In this document: positions 1 to 6,879 of the stretch, one piece after another
Position numbering within the stretch: position 1 is the stretch's first letter
Layout: every line of letters starts with the position of its first letter
Assembly: GCA_013298325.1 (NCBI GenBank)
Contig: JAAFHJ010000124.1
Coordinates: 1-10,180 of the forward strand
Origin: Myxococcales bacterium
Lineage (GTDB): Bacteria > Myxococcota_A > Polyangia > Polyangiales > Polyangiaceae
Direction: 5' to 3'
DNA length: 10,180 nucleotides
Translations under genes and position numbers: made by a program
Notes under the pieces: model-generated
Databases searched by the model: none
Told to the model about the DNA's origin: nothing
Seen by the model: only the letters and a program-made list of their open reading frames with translations

Positions 1-2103
1 CTCCCGCCGATCCTCGTCCCGACCGCGGAAGGCCCCAAGAAAATCAGCAGTTCGGCCAAGCGTCGGAAGATCCTCGTCGCCGTCGCCGAAGCGCTCCGCG
101 CCACCGTCGAGCACGGCTTCATCGACGACGAGCGCGATCCGATGCAGACGCGCCCCCTCCGCTGGAGCGACGTCTTCGTCCTCGTCGCCAGCAAAACCGA
201 CGGCGCCTCGGTCGCGAAGGCCTTCCGCCGCTACGGGATCCCGGCGACCCGCTACAAAGAAGAGGGGCTCTTCCAGACCGCGGAAGCGGCCGACCTCTAC
301 GATCTCCTCGATTCTCTCGCCCATCCCACCGATCGCAATCGGGAAATCCGCGCCTATCAAACGCTCTTCTTCGGCTGCAACGCCGACGACCTCGAAGCGC
401 TCGCCGCCCTCGACGAAGGGCACCCACTCGCCGAGCTCCGCAGCCGTCTCCGGGCGCTCGCCGGGCGCGGGGTGGCGGCGCTCGTAGCCGAACTCCTGGC
501 GATGACCGGCGCGCGGGCCCGCCTCCTCCTCGCGGAGGCCGGCGCGCGACGTCTTGTGAACCTGGAGCATTTGTTGGAAGTTCTCGCGAAGGAGGCCCGA
601 TCTTCCGACGTGGAAGGGGCCGTCCGCCTCCTCGGAACCTGGGTGCGCGGCGAGGCCTCTCCGCCGGGCGGTCGCGATCTCGTGATGCGCCTCTCCGAGC
701 GGGGGGACGCCGCCCAGATCCTAACCATGCACGCCTCCAAGGGGCTCGAACGGCCGGTTGTCGCGATTGTTTCCCTCGGATCAAAGAAGCCCCCCTCGGG
801 GCCGACGACCGTCTATCGGAGCCCGACCGGGCGTCGTCAATGGATCGCAAAAGCGCTCCCTGCGGCGATTGAAGCGAGCGTCGCCAAGGAAGAGGCCGAG
901 GAGGCGGAGCGCGTCGCCTACGTGGCGCTGACGCGCGCCCGCCACCAGACGATCCTCCCCCTCTGGCGCGAAGAAGAGGCGCCGCCCGGGGAGGCGCTCA
1001 AGGAAATCGGCAAGCGTTACCTCCCCTTCGCGAGACCGCTCCTCGCGGCGATCGCCGACCGTGTGCCCGGAATTTCGGTCCTCCCGGCGCAACAAGCGCC
1101 GCGTATTCGTCCTGTTGTCCAGGGCGCGGCTCCGACGGCTCCGACGGCTGCACCGCCGACGGAGGTGCCGGAAGTGCTCGTGTTCCCGACGCCGACGGCC
1201 CCCCGCCTCGATCGCGAGGCGGTCCTCCGCGCCTGCCGCCCGCGCAAGGCCCATTCGTTTACGTCGCTGGCGAGCCGCACGTCGGCGGAGCTCCTCGTGG
1301 AGAGCCGCGGCGACGTCGACGACGCGCCCCCAGAAGCGGAAGAAGTGCAGGCATTTATGCCGCCGTTGACCCTCGAAGATCTCCCGACGCCGGAAGCGCC
1401 TGTGGAAGGGGCCCGCCCCGCCGTCACGCGGGCCGGCGCCCGCTGGGGCGATTTCGTCCACCAGGTCCTCGAAGCGACGCTCGCGAGCATGTCTGGTTTG
1501 CCTGGCGTGAACGGCGATTTGGCCGCCTTCCAGGAGGCCTTCGCGGCGCCGCTCCTGCCGCTCGCCGTCGCCGCCGGCTACGACGCCGACGCCCTCGCCG
1601 AGGCGCTCCCGCTCGCCTACGCGGGGCTCACTGCGCCGCTCCGCGCCGGGGAGAATCTCCTGTTTTCCTTGAAAGAAGTCGACCCGGCGCGCACGCTCCC
1701 CGAGCTTGAGTTCCACTACGCGCTCGCCGAGCAGCTGGGTGAGTCCCGCGATCACCTCCTCGGGAGCATCGACGTCGTCCTCGAGCACGCGGGGAAGATC
1801 CACCTGATCGACTGGAAGACGAACCGCCTCGATCGCTACGACGCCGCCGCCCTCGAAGCGAACGTCGCCGAGCACTACGCGCTCCAGGTCGCCGTCTACA
1901 CGCTCGCCGCCGCCCGGCTTTTTGGCCTCACCGACGAGGCGACCTTTGCGGAGCGCTTCGGCGGCGTCCACTACGTCTATCTCCGCGGGGTTCTTGCTTC
2001 CGGCGGGCCTTCGCAAGGTGTCTATTCGACGCACCCCGGCTACGCCGACCTCCTCCGCTGGCAGACCGAGCTTGATGCCCGCGTTTCGGAGGCGACCCGA
2101 TGA
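1..2103 (+). CDS. recB: RecB, exodeoxyribonuclease V beta subunit (5'-truncated by window edge)
   Basis: The frame is open from base 1, so the gene starts upstream; the first ATG (142) is internal. About 700 C-terminal residues are visible, against ~1180 for E. coli RecB. They show the end of a UvrD-type SF1A helicase: the region around 148-340 (VASKTDG, YKEEGLFQT), motif V ILTMHASKGLE at 718-750 and motif VI AYVALTRAR at about 916-942. A Pro/Ala/Thr-rich linker (about 1100-1220) leads to a RecB-family PD-(D/E)XK nuclease: His of GDFVHQVLE (1459), Asp of GSIDVV (1771), DWKTN with Asp at 1810 and Lys at 1816, and QVAVY (Gln 1885, Tyr 1897). All catalytic motifs look intact. Family knowledge: with RecC and RecD this unwinds and degrades DNA from ends and loads RecA. 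The recD gene directly downstream favours RecB over AddA. The 3' end overlaps recD by 4 bp (ATGA), implying translational coupling. Confidence 0.93.
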   Translation, partial: LPPILVPTAEGPKKISSSAKRRKILVAVAEALRATVEHGFIDDERDPMQTRPLRWSDVFVLVASKTDGASVAKAFRRYGIPATRYKEEGLFQTAEAADLYDLLDSLAHPTDRNREIRAYQTLFFGCNADDLEALAALDEGHPLAELRSRLRALAGRGVAALVAELLAMTGARARLLLAEAGARRLVNLEHLLEVLAKEARSSDVEGAVRLLGTWVRGEASPPGGRDLVMRLSERGDAAQILTMHASKGLERPVVAIVSLGSKKPPSGPTTVYRSPTGRRQWIAKALPAAIEASVAKEEAEEAERVAYVALTRARHQTILPLWREEEAPPGEALKEIGKRYLPFARPLLAAIADRVPGISVLPAQQAPRIRPVVQGAAPTAPTAAPPTEVPEVLVFPTPTAPRLDREAVLRACRPRKAHSFTSLASRTSAELLVESRGDVDDAPPEAEEVQAFMPPLTLEDLPTPEAPVEGARPAVTRAGARWGDFVHQVLEATLASMSGLPGVNGDLAAFQEAFAAPLLPLAVAAGYDADALAEALPLAYAGLTAPLRAGENLLFSLKEVDPARTLPELEFHYALAEQLGESRDHLLGSIDVVLEHAGKIHLIDWKTNRLDRYDAAALEANVAEHYALQVAVYTLAAARLFGLTDEATFAERFGGVHYVYLRGVLASGGPSQGVYSTHPGYADLLRWQTELDARVSEATR

Positions 2104-4124
2104 TCCCCGCGCCGAACGACGCCCCCCTCGCGCGCTTCGTCGAGCGCGTCGCCGCGCTTTTTCTTGGGCCCCGTCCGTTCGCGACCGCCAGCGAATTTAC
2201 TGGAAGCGGCGTCGCGAGAGACGGCGGGCCCACATCAACAGCGGCAACCGATCGCCGCGACGGGGCGGCCCTCCTCCGCGCGGTCCTCGCCGCTGAAGCG
2301 GCTGGCCACACCGAGCTCCCCGTGGCGAGCCCCCTCTTCGCGCGCCTCGTCGTTGAAGCCGGTGGGGACGCCCCTCGGATCCGCCGCGAGCTCGCCAAAA
2401 CCGAAGACGCCGGAAAATATGGCGTTTTCGCTCCGTTCTTCGCCGCGGAAAATCCGGCAGCCCCGCTCGCCGCCCGCGCGCTGGCTCTAAAGAGCGGCCT
2501 CGCGATCGCGACGATGCGCGCCTTCGCCGAGGAGGCATCGATCGCGACGAAGCTCCACCGGCTTCTTTCCCGCGAGGTCCCGCCGCTCACCGTCGACGAA
2601 GCGGTGTTGGTCGCCCCCGTCCGCCTCCACGAGCGCCAACGCCTCGCCGTCGAGACGGTCGCCCGTGCGCCGTTTGCCGTGATCACCGGCGGCCCTGGCA
2701 CCGGCAAAACGTCCATTGTTCTTGCAATTTTGCGAGCGGTGACCGCGTCGACGACGGCGCCGATCGCCGCCGAGAAGATCCTGCTCGCGGCGCCGACCGG
2801 CAAAGCGGCCCAGCGCCTCTCGGCGGCCACGCGAAGCTTCGCGCCGGCGAACGGCACCCTCCCCGCGGCGGCGACGCTCCACCGCCTCCTCGCCTGGGAT
2901 CCCAAAGCGCTCGCCTTCCGGCGCAACGCGGCGAGCCCCCTCGATGCCGCCCTCGTGATCGTCGACGAAGCCTCGATGATCGACCTCCCCCTCTTCCACG
3001 CCCTCCTCGACGCCCTCCCGCCGAAGGGGCGCCTCGTCCTCCTCGGCGACGCCGATCAGCTCCCCTCGGTCGGCCCCGGCGCGATCCTGCGAGACCTGGT
3101 TGCCCAGGCAGAAACGTCAAAAATTCCTGTGGTTTTGCTCACCGAGAGCTACCGCATGGATCCCAAGAAGCCGGGCGGTCGCCACGTGCTCCTCTTCGCG
3201 CGCGCCGTCCTTGCCAGCGGCGGGCCGGTCGTCGGCGGGGCCCCCGTCAAAGTGGGCCCGCCGTCACCGGCGTCGCCTCTGCCAGCAAATTCGCTGGTCG
3301 ACGCCGACGGACGGGCCCCCGAGCTGTCGACGCGTTTTGCGCCAGGTCGTGAGGCGATGCCGAAGGTCCACCTCGGCTACGAAGGGTTCCTCGCCGCCGG
3401 GAAGGCGGAAGGGGTCCACATTCTCCCGCCGACGGAGGCGGTCCTCGCGAGCCTCACCATGGCGGCCGCGCGCTTTTTTCTGGGGCCCCTTCAACAGCGT
3501 GCGGCGATTCAGCACGTCTTTTCCCTAAAAGATGGGGCACTTACCGGCGAAGACCTCCCCCTCGCCCAGACGCTCCTCGCCCTCCACGACGGCTTCCGGA
3601 TCCTCTCGCCGCTGAAGGAGATGCCCCGCTTCGGCGTGCGCCCGCTCAACGCCCAAGTCCACGCCCACTACGTGCGCCTCGCGCCGCCCGAACGCGCCGA
3701 GTACCGCTTTTTGCGCGGAGAGCCGGTTATCGTCACCGCCAACGACTACCGCCGCTCCCTCTGGAACGGCGATCAAGGCACCGTGATCCTCGCCAGCCGC
3801 GACGGCGCCCCGCCGCGCCCAGAAGTCCTTTTTTCTCGGGAAGATGGCATCGTCAGCCACCCGCTCGCCGCCATCGCCGATCGCCTCGATCACGCCTACG
3901 CGTTGACCGTCCACAAGTCTCAGGGCTCCGAATTCCAGCGGATCGTCCTCGTCCTCCCGCCGGAAGGGCACCCCCTCGCCGACAAGGGGAACCTCTACAC
4001 GGCGGCGACCCGCGCCCGCGACGCCGTTGTCCTGGTGACTGGCGGCGTCGGCCTCTCGCGGGCAGCGACGACGAAAACCGAGCGATTTACCGGTCTTGCA
4101 AGCGCCCTTCAGAGCGTGTTGTAG
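2100..4124 (+). CDS. recD: RecD, exodeoxyribonuclease V alpha subunit (SF1B 5'-3' helicase)
   Basis: This is a complete gene of 674 residues, slightly longer than E. coli RecD (~608). The ATG overlaps the recB stop, and GGAGG at 2088-2092 lies 7 nt upstream. Visible SF1B motifs are Walker A GGPGTGKT (197-204), APTGKAAQRL (231-240), Walker B VIVDEASMID (286-295), GDADQLPSVGPG (316-327), the arginine-bearing LTESYRM (347-353), VHKSQGSEF (604-612) and YTAATRAR (633-640). All key residues are present, so it should be active. In the RecBCD complex RecD is the fast 5'-3' motor. Two segments, about residues 23-44 and 385-406, have no counterpart in E. coli RecD as I recall it. They are Pro/Ala/Gly-rich and are encoded by the palindromic elements annotated separately; they largely account for the extra length. 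The 3' end overlaps the convergent lipoprotein gene by 16 bp. Confidence 0.95.
   Translation: MIPAPNDAPLARFVERVAALFLGPRPFATASEFTGSGVARDGGPTSTAATDRRDGAALLRAVLAAEAAGHTELPVASPLFARLVVEAGGDAPRIRRELAKTEDAGKYGVFAPFFAAENPAAPLAARALALKSGLAIATMRAFAEEASIATKLHRLLSREVPPLTVDEAVLVAPVRLHERQRLAVETVARAPFAVITGGPGTGKTSIVLAILRAVTASTTAPIAAEKILLAAPTGKAAQRLSAATRSFAPANGTLPAAATLHRLLAWDPKALAFRRNAASPLDAALVIVDEASMIDLPLFHALLDALPPKGRLVLLGDADQLPSVGPGAILRDLVAQAETSKIPVVLLTESYRMDPKKPGGRHVLLFARAVLASGGPVVGGAPVKVGPPSPASPLPANSLVDADGRAPELSTRFAPGREAMPKVHLGYEGFLAAGKAEGVHILPPTEAVLASLTMAAARFFLGPLQQRAAIQHVFSLKDGALTGEDLPLAQTLLALHDGFRILSPLKEMPRFGVRPLNAQVHAHYVRLAPPERAEYRFLRGEPVIVTANDYRRSLWNGDQGTVILASRDGAPPRPEVLFSREDGIVSHPLAAIADRLDHAYALTVHKSQGSEFQRIVLVLPPEGHPLADKGNLYTAATRARDAVVLVTGGVGLSRAATTKTERFTGLASALQSVL
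2166..2231. repeat. Palindromic element, copy 1, inside recD 5' region
   Basis: The element can fold into a long hairpin. Outer arms are GGGCCC (2166-2171 with 2226-2231), middle CCGT/ACGG (2175-2178 with 2221-2224) and inner TCGCGAC/GTCGCGA (2179-2185 with 2211-2217). A central mini-dyad CCAG/CTGG lies at 2188-2191 and 2200-2203. Its reverse complement (2166-2233) aligns without gaps to 3252-3319 at 55 of 68 positions. It lies in frame in recD between the conserved N-terminal helix and the segment matching E. coli AALLSHDAGEGHVCLPL. No target-site duplication is obvious. It resembles REP-like or Rickettsia-type palindromic elements in behaviour; no known family is assigned. Confidence 0.75.
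3254..3318. repeat. Palindromic element, copy 2, inside recD mid region (inverted relative to copy 1)
   Basis: A hairpin of 19 paired bases is visible: GGGCCCG (3254-3260) with CGGGCCC (3312-3318), CCGTC (3261-3265) with GACGG (3306-3310), and GGCGTCG (3269-3275) with CGACGCC (3299-3305), with small bulges. The loop holds a further dyad, CCAGC/GCTGG (3282-3286 with 3293-3297). It encodes a Pro/Ser-rich stretch (VGPPSPASPLPANSL) placed just after the part matching E. coli QLAAAINRGD. Relative to copy 1, stem pair 3273:3301 is T:A instead of A:T, and 3269:3305 is G:C instead of C:G, so pairing is kept while sequence changes. Confidence 0.75.
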
Positions 4125-5122
4125 GCACCGATCAGCCGATCGTAGGTCGCCAGCACCTGCTGGACGGAGCCGTTCACGGTCGCCGCCGTCGCCCCTCCCG
4201 CGGTGAGCAGCGCCTCGTCCGCGTCGGAAAACGGGGACTTCTGGGTGCCGCGGACGATCAGCGCATCGATGGCCCGATCAAACTCGCGAAGGCGCAGCCC
4301 AAACACCTGGGGCGCCGAGCCTTCGACGAGCGTCGCTTTCGGCGTCTTTGCGTCGAGCTCGCGGGCGAGGTCGAGCAGGGATTTCTCCTGGTCTTTCAGC
4401 TTCTTGAGGGACTCTTCGCTAGCGGCCGTCGGGTCGTCGAAGGGGTGGTCGGTCACCGCTGCGCGCATCTGCTTGGCGACGTTGATGATGCTCAATTGGA
4501 GATAGGCGGCCGATCGCCCTTCGTCGCGGAGGAGCGAAGCGAGCGTCCGATCGGTGCGCGCGTCGTTCTCGGTTCGAATGCGTTCGTCGAGGCGTTTCGT
4601 GGCGCCCTCGAATTTCTCCCGGAGCGGCTCGAGATCCTTCCGAATATCCGCCTCTTTCCGGAGAGGCACACCCGACGGAGGCGGGACTGCGAGTGCGTTT
4701 GAGAGATCCCCCACCACCGGCGCAAGGGCGTTTACGGCGGTTCGCCACTCCGCGAGCGCCTTCCCAAGAGGCGTATCTTTTGAAGATGCGGGGAGCCGAT
4801 CGAGCTTCTCAAAGCAGGCGACCCGAAGGGCGTCCCGCGGAGCATTCAATCGCGCTTTGTGGGTCTCGAAGGTGCGATCGTAGTCGTCGAGGGCCCGATC
4901 TAGGGGGTGGGCGTAGGTCCCGGTGCAGTCGATCGCTTCGTCGAGAATCCGATCGCCGGCCCGTTCCGCCATCGCCGCCGCCTGGGAAGCTGCCGCCGAG
5001 GCCGAAGCGGCCGCGAGCTGCTCCCGCTTTGCCTTCCGGTCGGCGGCCAGCTTGCATCCCCCGAGGGGGATCATTCCCGCAAAAAAGACAAAACCAAGAA
5101 GGAATTTGCGGGAGTGATCCAT
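4109..5122 (-). CDS. DUF3829-like lipoprotein
   Basis: The gene encodes 337 residues. The N-terminus is a lipoprotein signal peptide: basic start (HSRK), hydrophobic stretch 7-19, lipobox LGGC with Cys23 as the predicted lipidated residue. A charged, Ala/Ser-rich linker (about 26-55) follows, then a largely helical, charged domain. The C-terminal part (FDRAIDALIVR ... VLATYDRLIGAYNTL) resembles the end of DUF3829/YiiG-type lipoproteins, which typically close with repeated YN-containing helices. The function of that family is not known; an envelope location is predicted from the lipobox. The ATG follows the carbonic anhydrase stop by 12 nt (GCGCCTGGCGCC) without a recognisable Shine-Dalgarno, so translation probably depends on coupling. 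The 3' end overlaps recD tail to tail. The family assignment is from recall of the C-terminal pattern and is moderately sure; the lipoprotein nature is clear. Confidence 0.8.
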   Translation of the reverse strand: MDHSRKFLLGFVFFAGMIPLGGCKLAADRKAKREQLAAASASAAASQAAAMAERAGDRILDEAIDCTGTYAHPLDRALDDYDRTFETHKARLNAPRDALRVACFEKLDRLPASSKDTPLGKALAEWRTAVNALAPVVGDLSNALAVPPPSGVPLRKEADIRKDLEPLREKFEGATKRLDERIRTENDARTDRTLASLLRDEGRSAAYLQLSIINVAKQMRAAVTDHPFDDPTAASEESLKKLKDQEKSLLDLARELDAKTPKATLVEGSAPQVFGLRLREFDRAIDALIVRGTQKSPFSDADEALLTAGGATAATVNGSVQQVLATYDRLIGAYNTL

Positions 5123-5134
5123 GGCGCCAGGCGC

Positions 5135-5803
5135 TTATAGCAGGGCAGCGTTCTGGCCGAGCTGGCCAAAGCAGGCGGAGTCGTCGAGCCAGCGCACTTT
5201 CCCGCTCTCGACGTCGTAGAGGGCGCCGATCAGCTGGATTTGTTTCTCCTCAATCATCGAGCGAAGAACCATGCTGTGTTCGACGATTTGAAGCACCGAG
5301 CGGCGGACCTGGATTTCGGTGACGCGCTCGACGAAGTCGGCATTCTTCGAGGTGCGGTTTTCCTTGGTCTCCCGCTCCGCGTAGATCGAGGGTTCGATCT
5401 TGTTGAGGAGCGTCGAGAGGTTCCCGAGCTGGACGTGATCGCAGGCCCCTTTGATCGCGCCGCACTTGGTGTGACCGAGGACGATGACCGCCTTCGAGCC
5501 GGCAACTTTGCACGCAAATTCCATCGAACCGAGGATGTCGTCGTTGATGATCGACCCGGCAATGCGGACGGAGAAGATGTCGCCAAGGCCCTGGTCGAAG
5601 ATCAGTTCGGCCGACGTCCGGCTGTCGATGCAGCTGAGGACGGTCGCAAAGGGGAATTGACCGTCGCGGGTGTCGTTCACCTGGGCGAGTAGATCCCGCT
5701 TTGCGCGGAGATTGTTCACAAAGCGTTCGTTCCCCTCCCGAAGGAAGTGAACCGCTTTTTCCGGAGTCATCGTCGCTTGCGTCTCTACGGTGTGTGCCTT
5801 CAT
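5135..5803 (-). CDS. Beta-class carbonic anhydrase
   Basis: The gene encodes 222 residues, the usual size for the family. It catalyses CO2 + H2O to bicarbonate + H+, in the cytoplasm. The active site is complete: CIDSR with Cys58, Asp60 and Arg62, and GHTKCGA with His111 and Cys114, giving the Cys-His-Cys zinc ligands and the Asp-Arg dyad. Other family landmarks are VRIAGSIIN (79-87), GSMEFACKVAGSKAVIVLGH (92-111) and the late segment LIGALYDVESGKVRWL. The ATG at 5803 was chosen because AAGGA lies 4 nt upstream. An in-frame ATG at 5833 would add 10 residues (MSPPPASKDP) but has no ribosome binding site, and the frame continues open far upstream only as GC-rich antisense. It probably leads a two-gene operon with the lipoprotein gene and is divergent from the motor-like operon. 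No membrane or signal segment is seen. Confidence 0.95.
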   Translation of the reverse strand: MKAHTVETQATMTPEKAVHFLREGNERFVNNLRAKRDLLAQVNDTRDGQFPFATVLSCIDSRTSAELIFDQGLGDIFSVRIAGSIINDDILGSMEFACKVAGSKAVIVLGHTKCGAIKGACDHVQLGNLSTLLNKIEPSIYAERETKENRTSKNADFVERVTEIQVRRSVLQIVEHSMVLRSMIEEKQIQLIGALYDVESGKVRWLDDSACFGQLGQNAALL

Positions 5804-5856
5804 CGGGTCCTTGGATGCAGGAGGGGGGCTCATCCGCGCGTGGCGGCGCGCGAATT

Positions 5857-5885
5857 TTGCGCGTTGGATTGCGGGTTCGTAATGT
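5857..5885 (+). promoter_or_regulatory. Candidate sigma70-like promoter for the motor-like operon
   Basis: TTGCGC (5857-5862) and TAATGT (5880-5885) are separated by 17 bp and share three and four to five bases with the -35 and -10 consensus. The -35 overlaps the CGCGC/GCGCG dyad at 5847-5863. It would give a leader of roughly 135 nt before the ATG at 6028. This is pattern matching only and is weak. Confidence 0.22.
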
Positions 5886-5982
5886 AGCGGCGTCGCCGCG
5901 TCTAGGGGGAGCCCTTCTTTTGCGTCGACGCGAGCCAGGCTTGGTGTGCTGGCTGGCCGGTGGTACTCCCGCCGCCGCATCG

Positions 5983-6000
5983 CCGCCCCGCGCAGGGCGG
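5983..6000 (+). promoter_or_regulatory. GC-rich hairpin just upstream of the ribosome binding region
   Basis: CCGCCC (5983-5988) and GGGCGG (5995-6000) pair perfectly around a 6-nt loop CGCGCA. There is no U-tract, so it is not a canonical intrinsic terminator. It directly abuts the GAGG and the 12-bp palindrome before the first gene of the + strand operon, where it could influence leader folding (inference). Confidence 0.35.
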
Positions 6001-6002
6001 TG

Positions 6003-6014
6003 AGGAAATTTCCT
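6003..6014. promoter_or_regulatory. Perfect 12-bp palindrome AGGAAATTTCCT overlapping a Shine-Dalgarno-like sequence
   Basis: The 12 bases are a perfect inverted repeat in an otherwise GC-rich leader, and they contain the only Shine-Dalgarno-like sequence (GAGGA, 6002-6006) ahead of the DUF3348-like gene. It could be a repressor operator. Roles in RNA folding are less likely because there is no loop space. The GAGGA lies 22 nt before the ATG at 6028 but only 6 nt before an in-frame CTG at 6013. Confidence 0.35.
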
Positions 6015-6027
6015 GCTTCTGCGTCGT

Positions 6028-6879
6028 ATGGCCTCCGCATCCCCCCCTTCAAAGTCGACCCCGCCTGGTGCTCCTGCGCTCGCCGAGTCTTCGCTCGCGG
6101 CTCTTCTGCTCCACCTGCGAGGCGCCGTCGACGCCCCCGACGATGACGAGGCGGCCCTCCTTGCGCGCCCCATCGGGGATGTCCTTGCGTCCTGCATCGA
6201 TTTGCGCGGCGCCGTCGCCGTCCATGACGTCCTCCGCACGCCGCCCAAGCCGACGGCCCCCTTCCCGAAGCTCGCCGATCGCTCTGCAATTGCAGCAAAA
6301 TTGCGAGCAGCGATCGTGGCCCGCCTCGAAGTCATCCGCACGCGCCTCGTTGCGACCTTGGAAAGCCGCCTGCGGACGAAGCTCCCCGACGCCGAGGAGT
6401 TCGCCGCCGTCCTGATCGAGTCGAAGGCGCTCGCGACGCGGAGGCCCAAAGACCTGGAAAAAGCCTCGGTAGAACTCTACGCCGACTACCGGAATATGCT
6501 CCGCGCCGGCGTCGAGCGGATCCGCGCCGAGCTCCAGATGCTCCGCGACGAGCTCGCCGAAGACCTCCGCCCCTTTGGGCCGCTCGCCTTCCGTCTCGAT
6601 GCCCTCGATGCCACCCTTCGCAAGGCGACGACGGCGCGCGTCAATCGTTTGATCGAGCGTATCCCTGGCGTTCTTGAAACGCCTTTTCGGGAGATGCTCA
6701 CGGAAGAAGTAAAGCGACTTCCCAAAGAAGTCCCTGCCGATCATTTTCGCGCCCTCCATCGTCGTATGGAAGACCGTTTCCTTGCCGAAGGGCGTGAACT
6801 CTTACTCGCTTTCTTTCAGGTAGAGCGCCGAACGCTCGACGCCCTCGTTTCCGAAGAGGTCCTGTGTCGCTCACTGTGA
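6028..6879 (+). CDS. DUF3348-like cytoplasmic protein, first gene of ZorAB/MotAB-like motor operon
   Basis: The gene encodes 283 residues with no signal peptide and no membrane helix, so it is predicted to be cytoplasmic. After a Pro/Ser-rich start it has a segment at about 47-70 (RPIGDVLASCIDLRGAVAVHDVL) resembling the DUF3348 pattern FAERLGQWL..TDAISLSAAL. Helical charged regions follow, then about 184-222 (PLAFRLDALDATLRKA, RIPGVLETPFREM), which resembles the family's second conserved block. I recall DUF3348 genes sitting next to DUF802 and OmpA-domain genes, and exactly that order follows here, which strengthens the assignment. The molecular role is unknown; it may be a partner or effector of the motor (inference). 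Start: ATG 6028 has no well-spaced Shine-Dalgarno. An in-frame TGA at 6001 limits extension, and CTG 6013 is the only option with good GAGGA spacing. The 3' end overlaps the next gene by 16 bp. Confidence 0.72.
   Translation: MASASPPSKSTPPGAPALAESSLAALLLHLRGAVDAPDDDEAALLARPIGDVLASCIDLRGAVAVHDVLRTPPKPTAPFPKLADRSAIAAKLRAAIVARLEVIRTRLVATLESRLRTKLPDAEEFAAVLIESKALATRRPKDLEKASVELYADYRNMLRAGVERIRAELQMLRDELAEDLRPFGPLAFRLDALDATLRKATTARVNRLIERIPGVLETPFREMLTEEVKRLPKEVPADHFRALHRRMEDRFLAEGRELLLAFFQVERRTLDALVSEEVLCRSL

Larger units (their letters stand above)
5804..6027. promoter_or_regulatory. Divergent intergenic region with several dyads
   Basis: This is the only intergenic stretch of note in the window and must hold the promoters of both divergent transcripts. 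Dyads seen directly are CGCGC/GCGCG (5847-5851 with 5859-5863, around AATTTT), the perfect 10-bp palindrome GCGTCGACGC (5922-5931), AGCCAG/CTGGCT (5933-5938 with 5949-5954), CCGCCC/GGGCGG (5983-5988 with 5995-6000), and the perfect 12-bp palindrome at 6003-6014. No tRNA, riboswitch or convincing small gene was recognised. GC-rich DNA produces short dyads by chance, so only the clustering is suggestive. Confidence 0.5.

Noticed and set aside
1390..1435. Possible third copy of the palindromic element (GGGCCCGCCCCGCCGTCACG near 1409)
   Set aside because: Only the outer arm resembles the element; the core AAATTCGCTGG and the paired second arm are missing, and the sequence fits ordinary RecB coding.
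781..2034. 417-codon minus-strand open frame opposite recB
   Set aside because: Arg/Glu-rich shadow of recB; the RecB helicase and nuclease motifs are all on the + strand.
1928..2926. 332-codon minus-strand open frame opposite the start of recD
   Set aside because: Shadow frame; useful only because it revealed the peptide similarity between the antisense of repeat copy 1 and copy 2.
5933..5954. AGCCAG/CTGGCT hairpin as a degenerate copy of the recD palindromic element
   Set aside because: Only the short central dyad is comparable; there are no GGGCCC arms or inner stem, so it is listed only as an intergenic dyad.
5804..6298. Long N-terminal extension of the carbonic anhydrase frame to 6298 (387 residues in total)
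   Set aside because: The extension is Arg-rich antisense of the next operon, has no conserved features, and the ATG at 5803 has a ribosome binding site and gives the usual family length.
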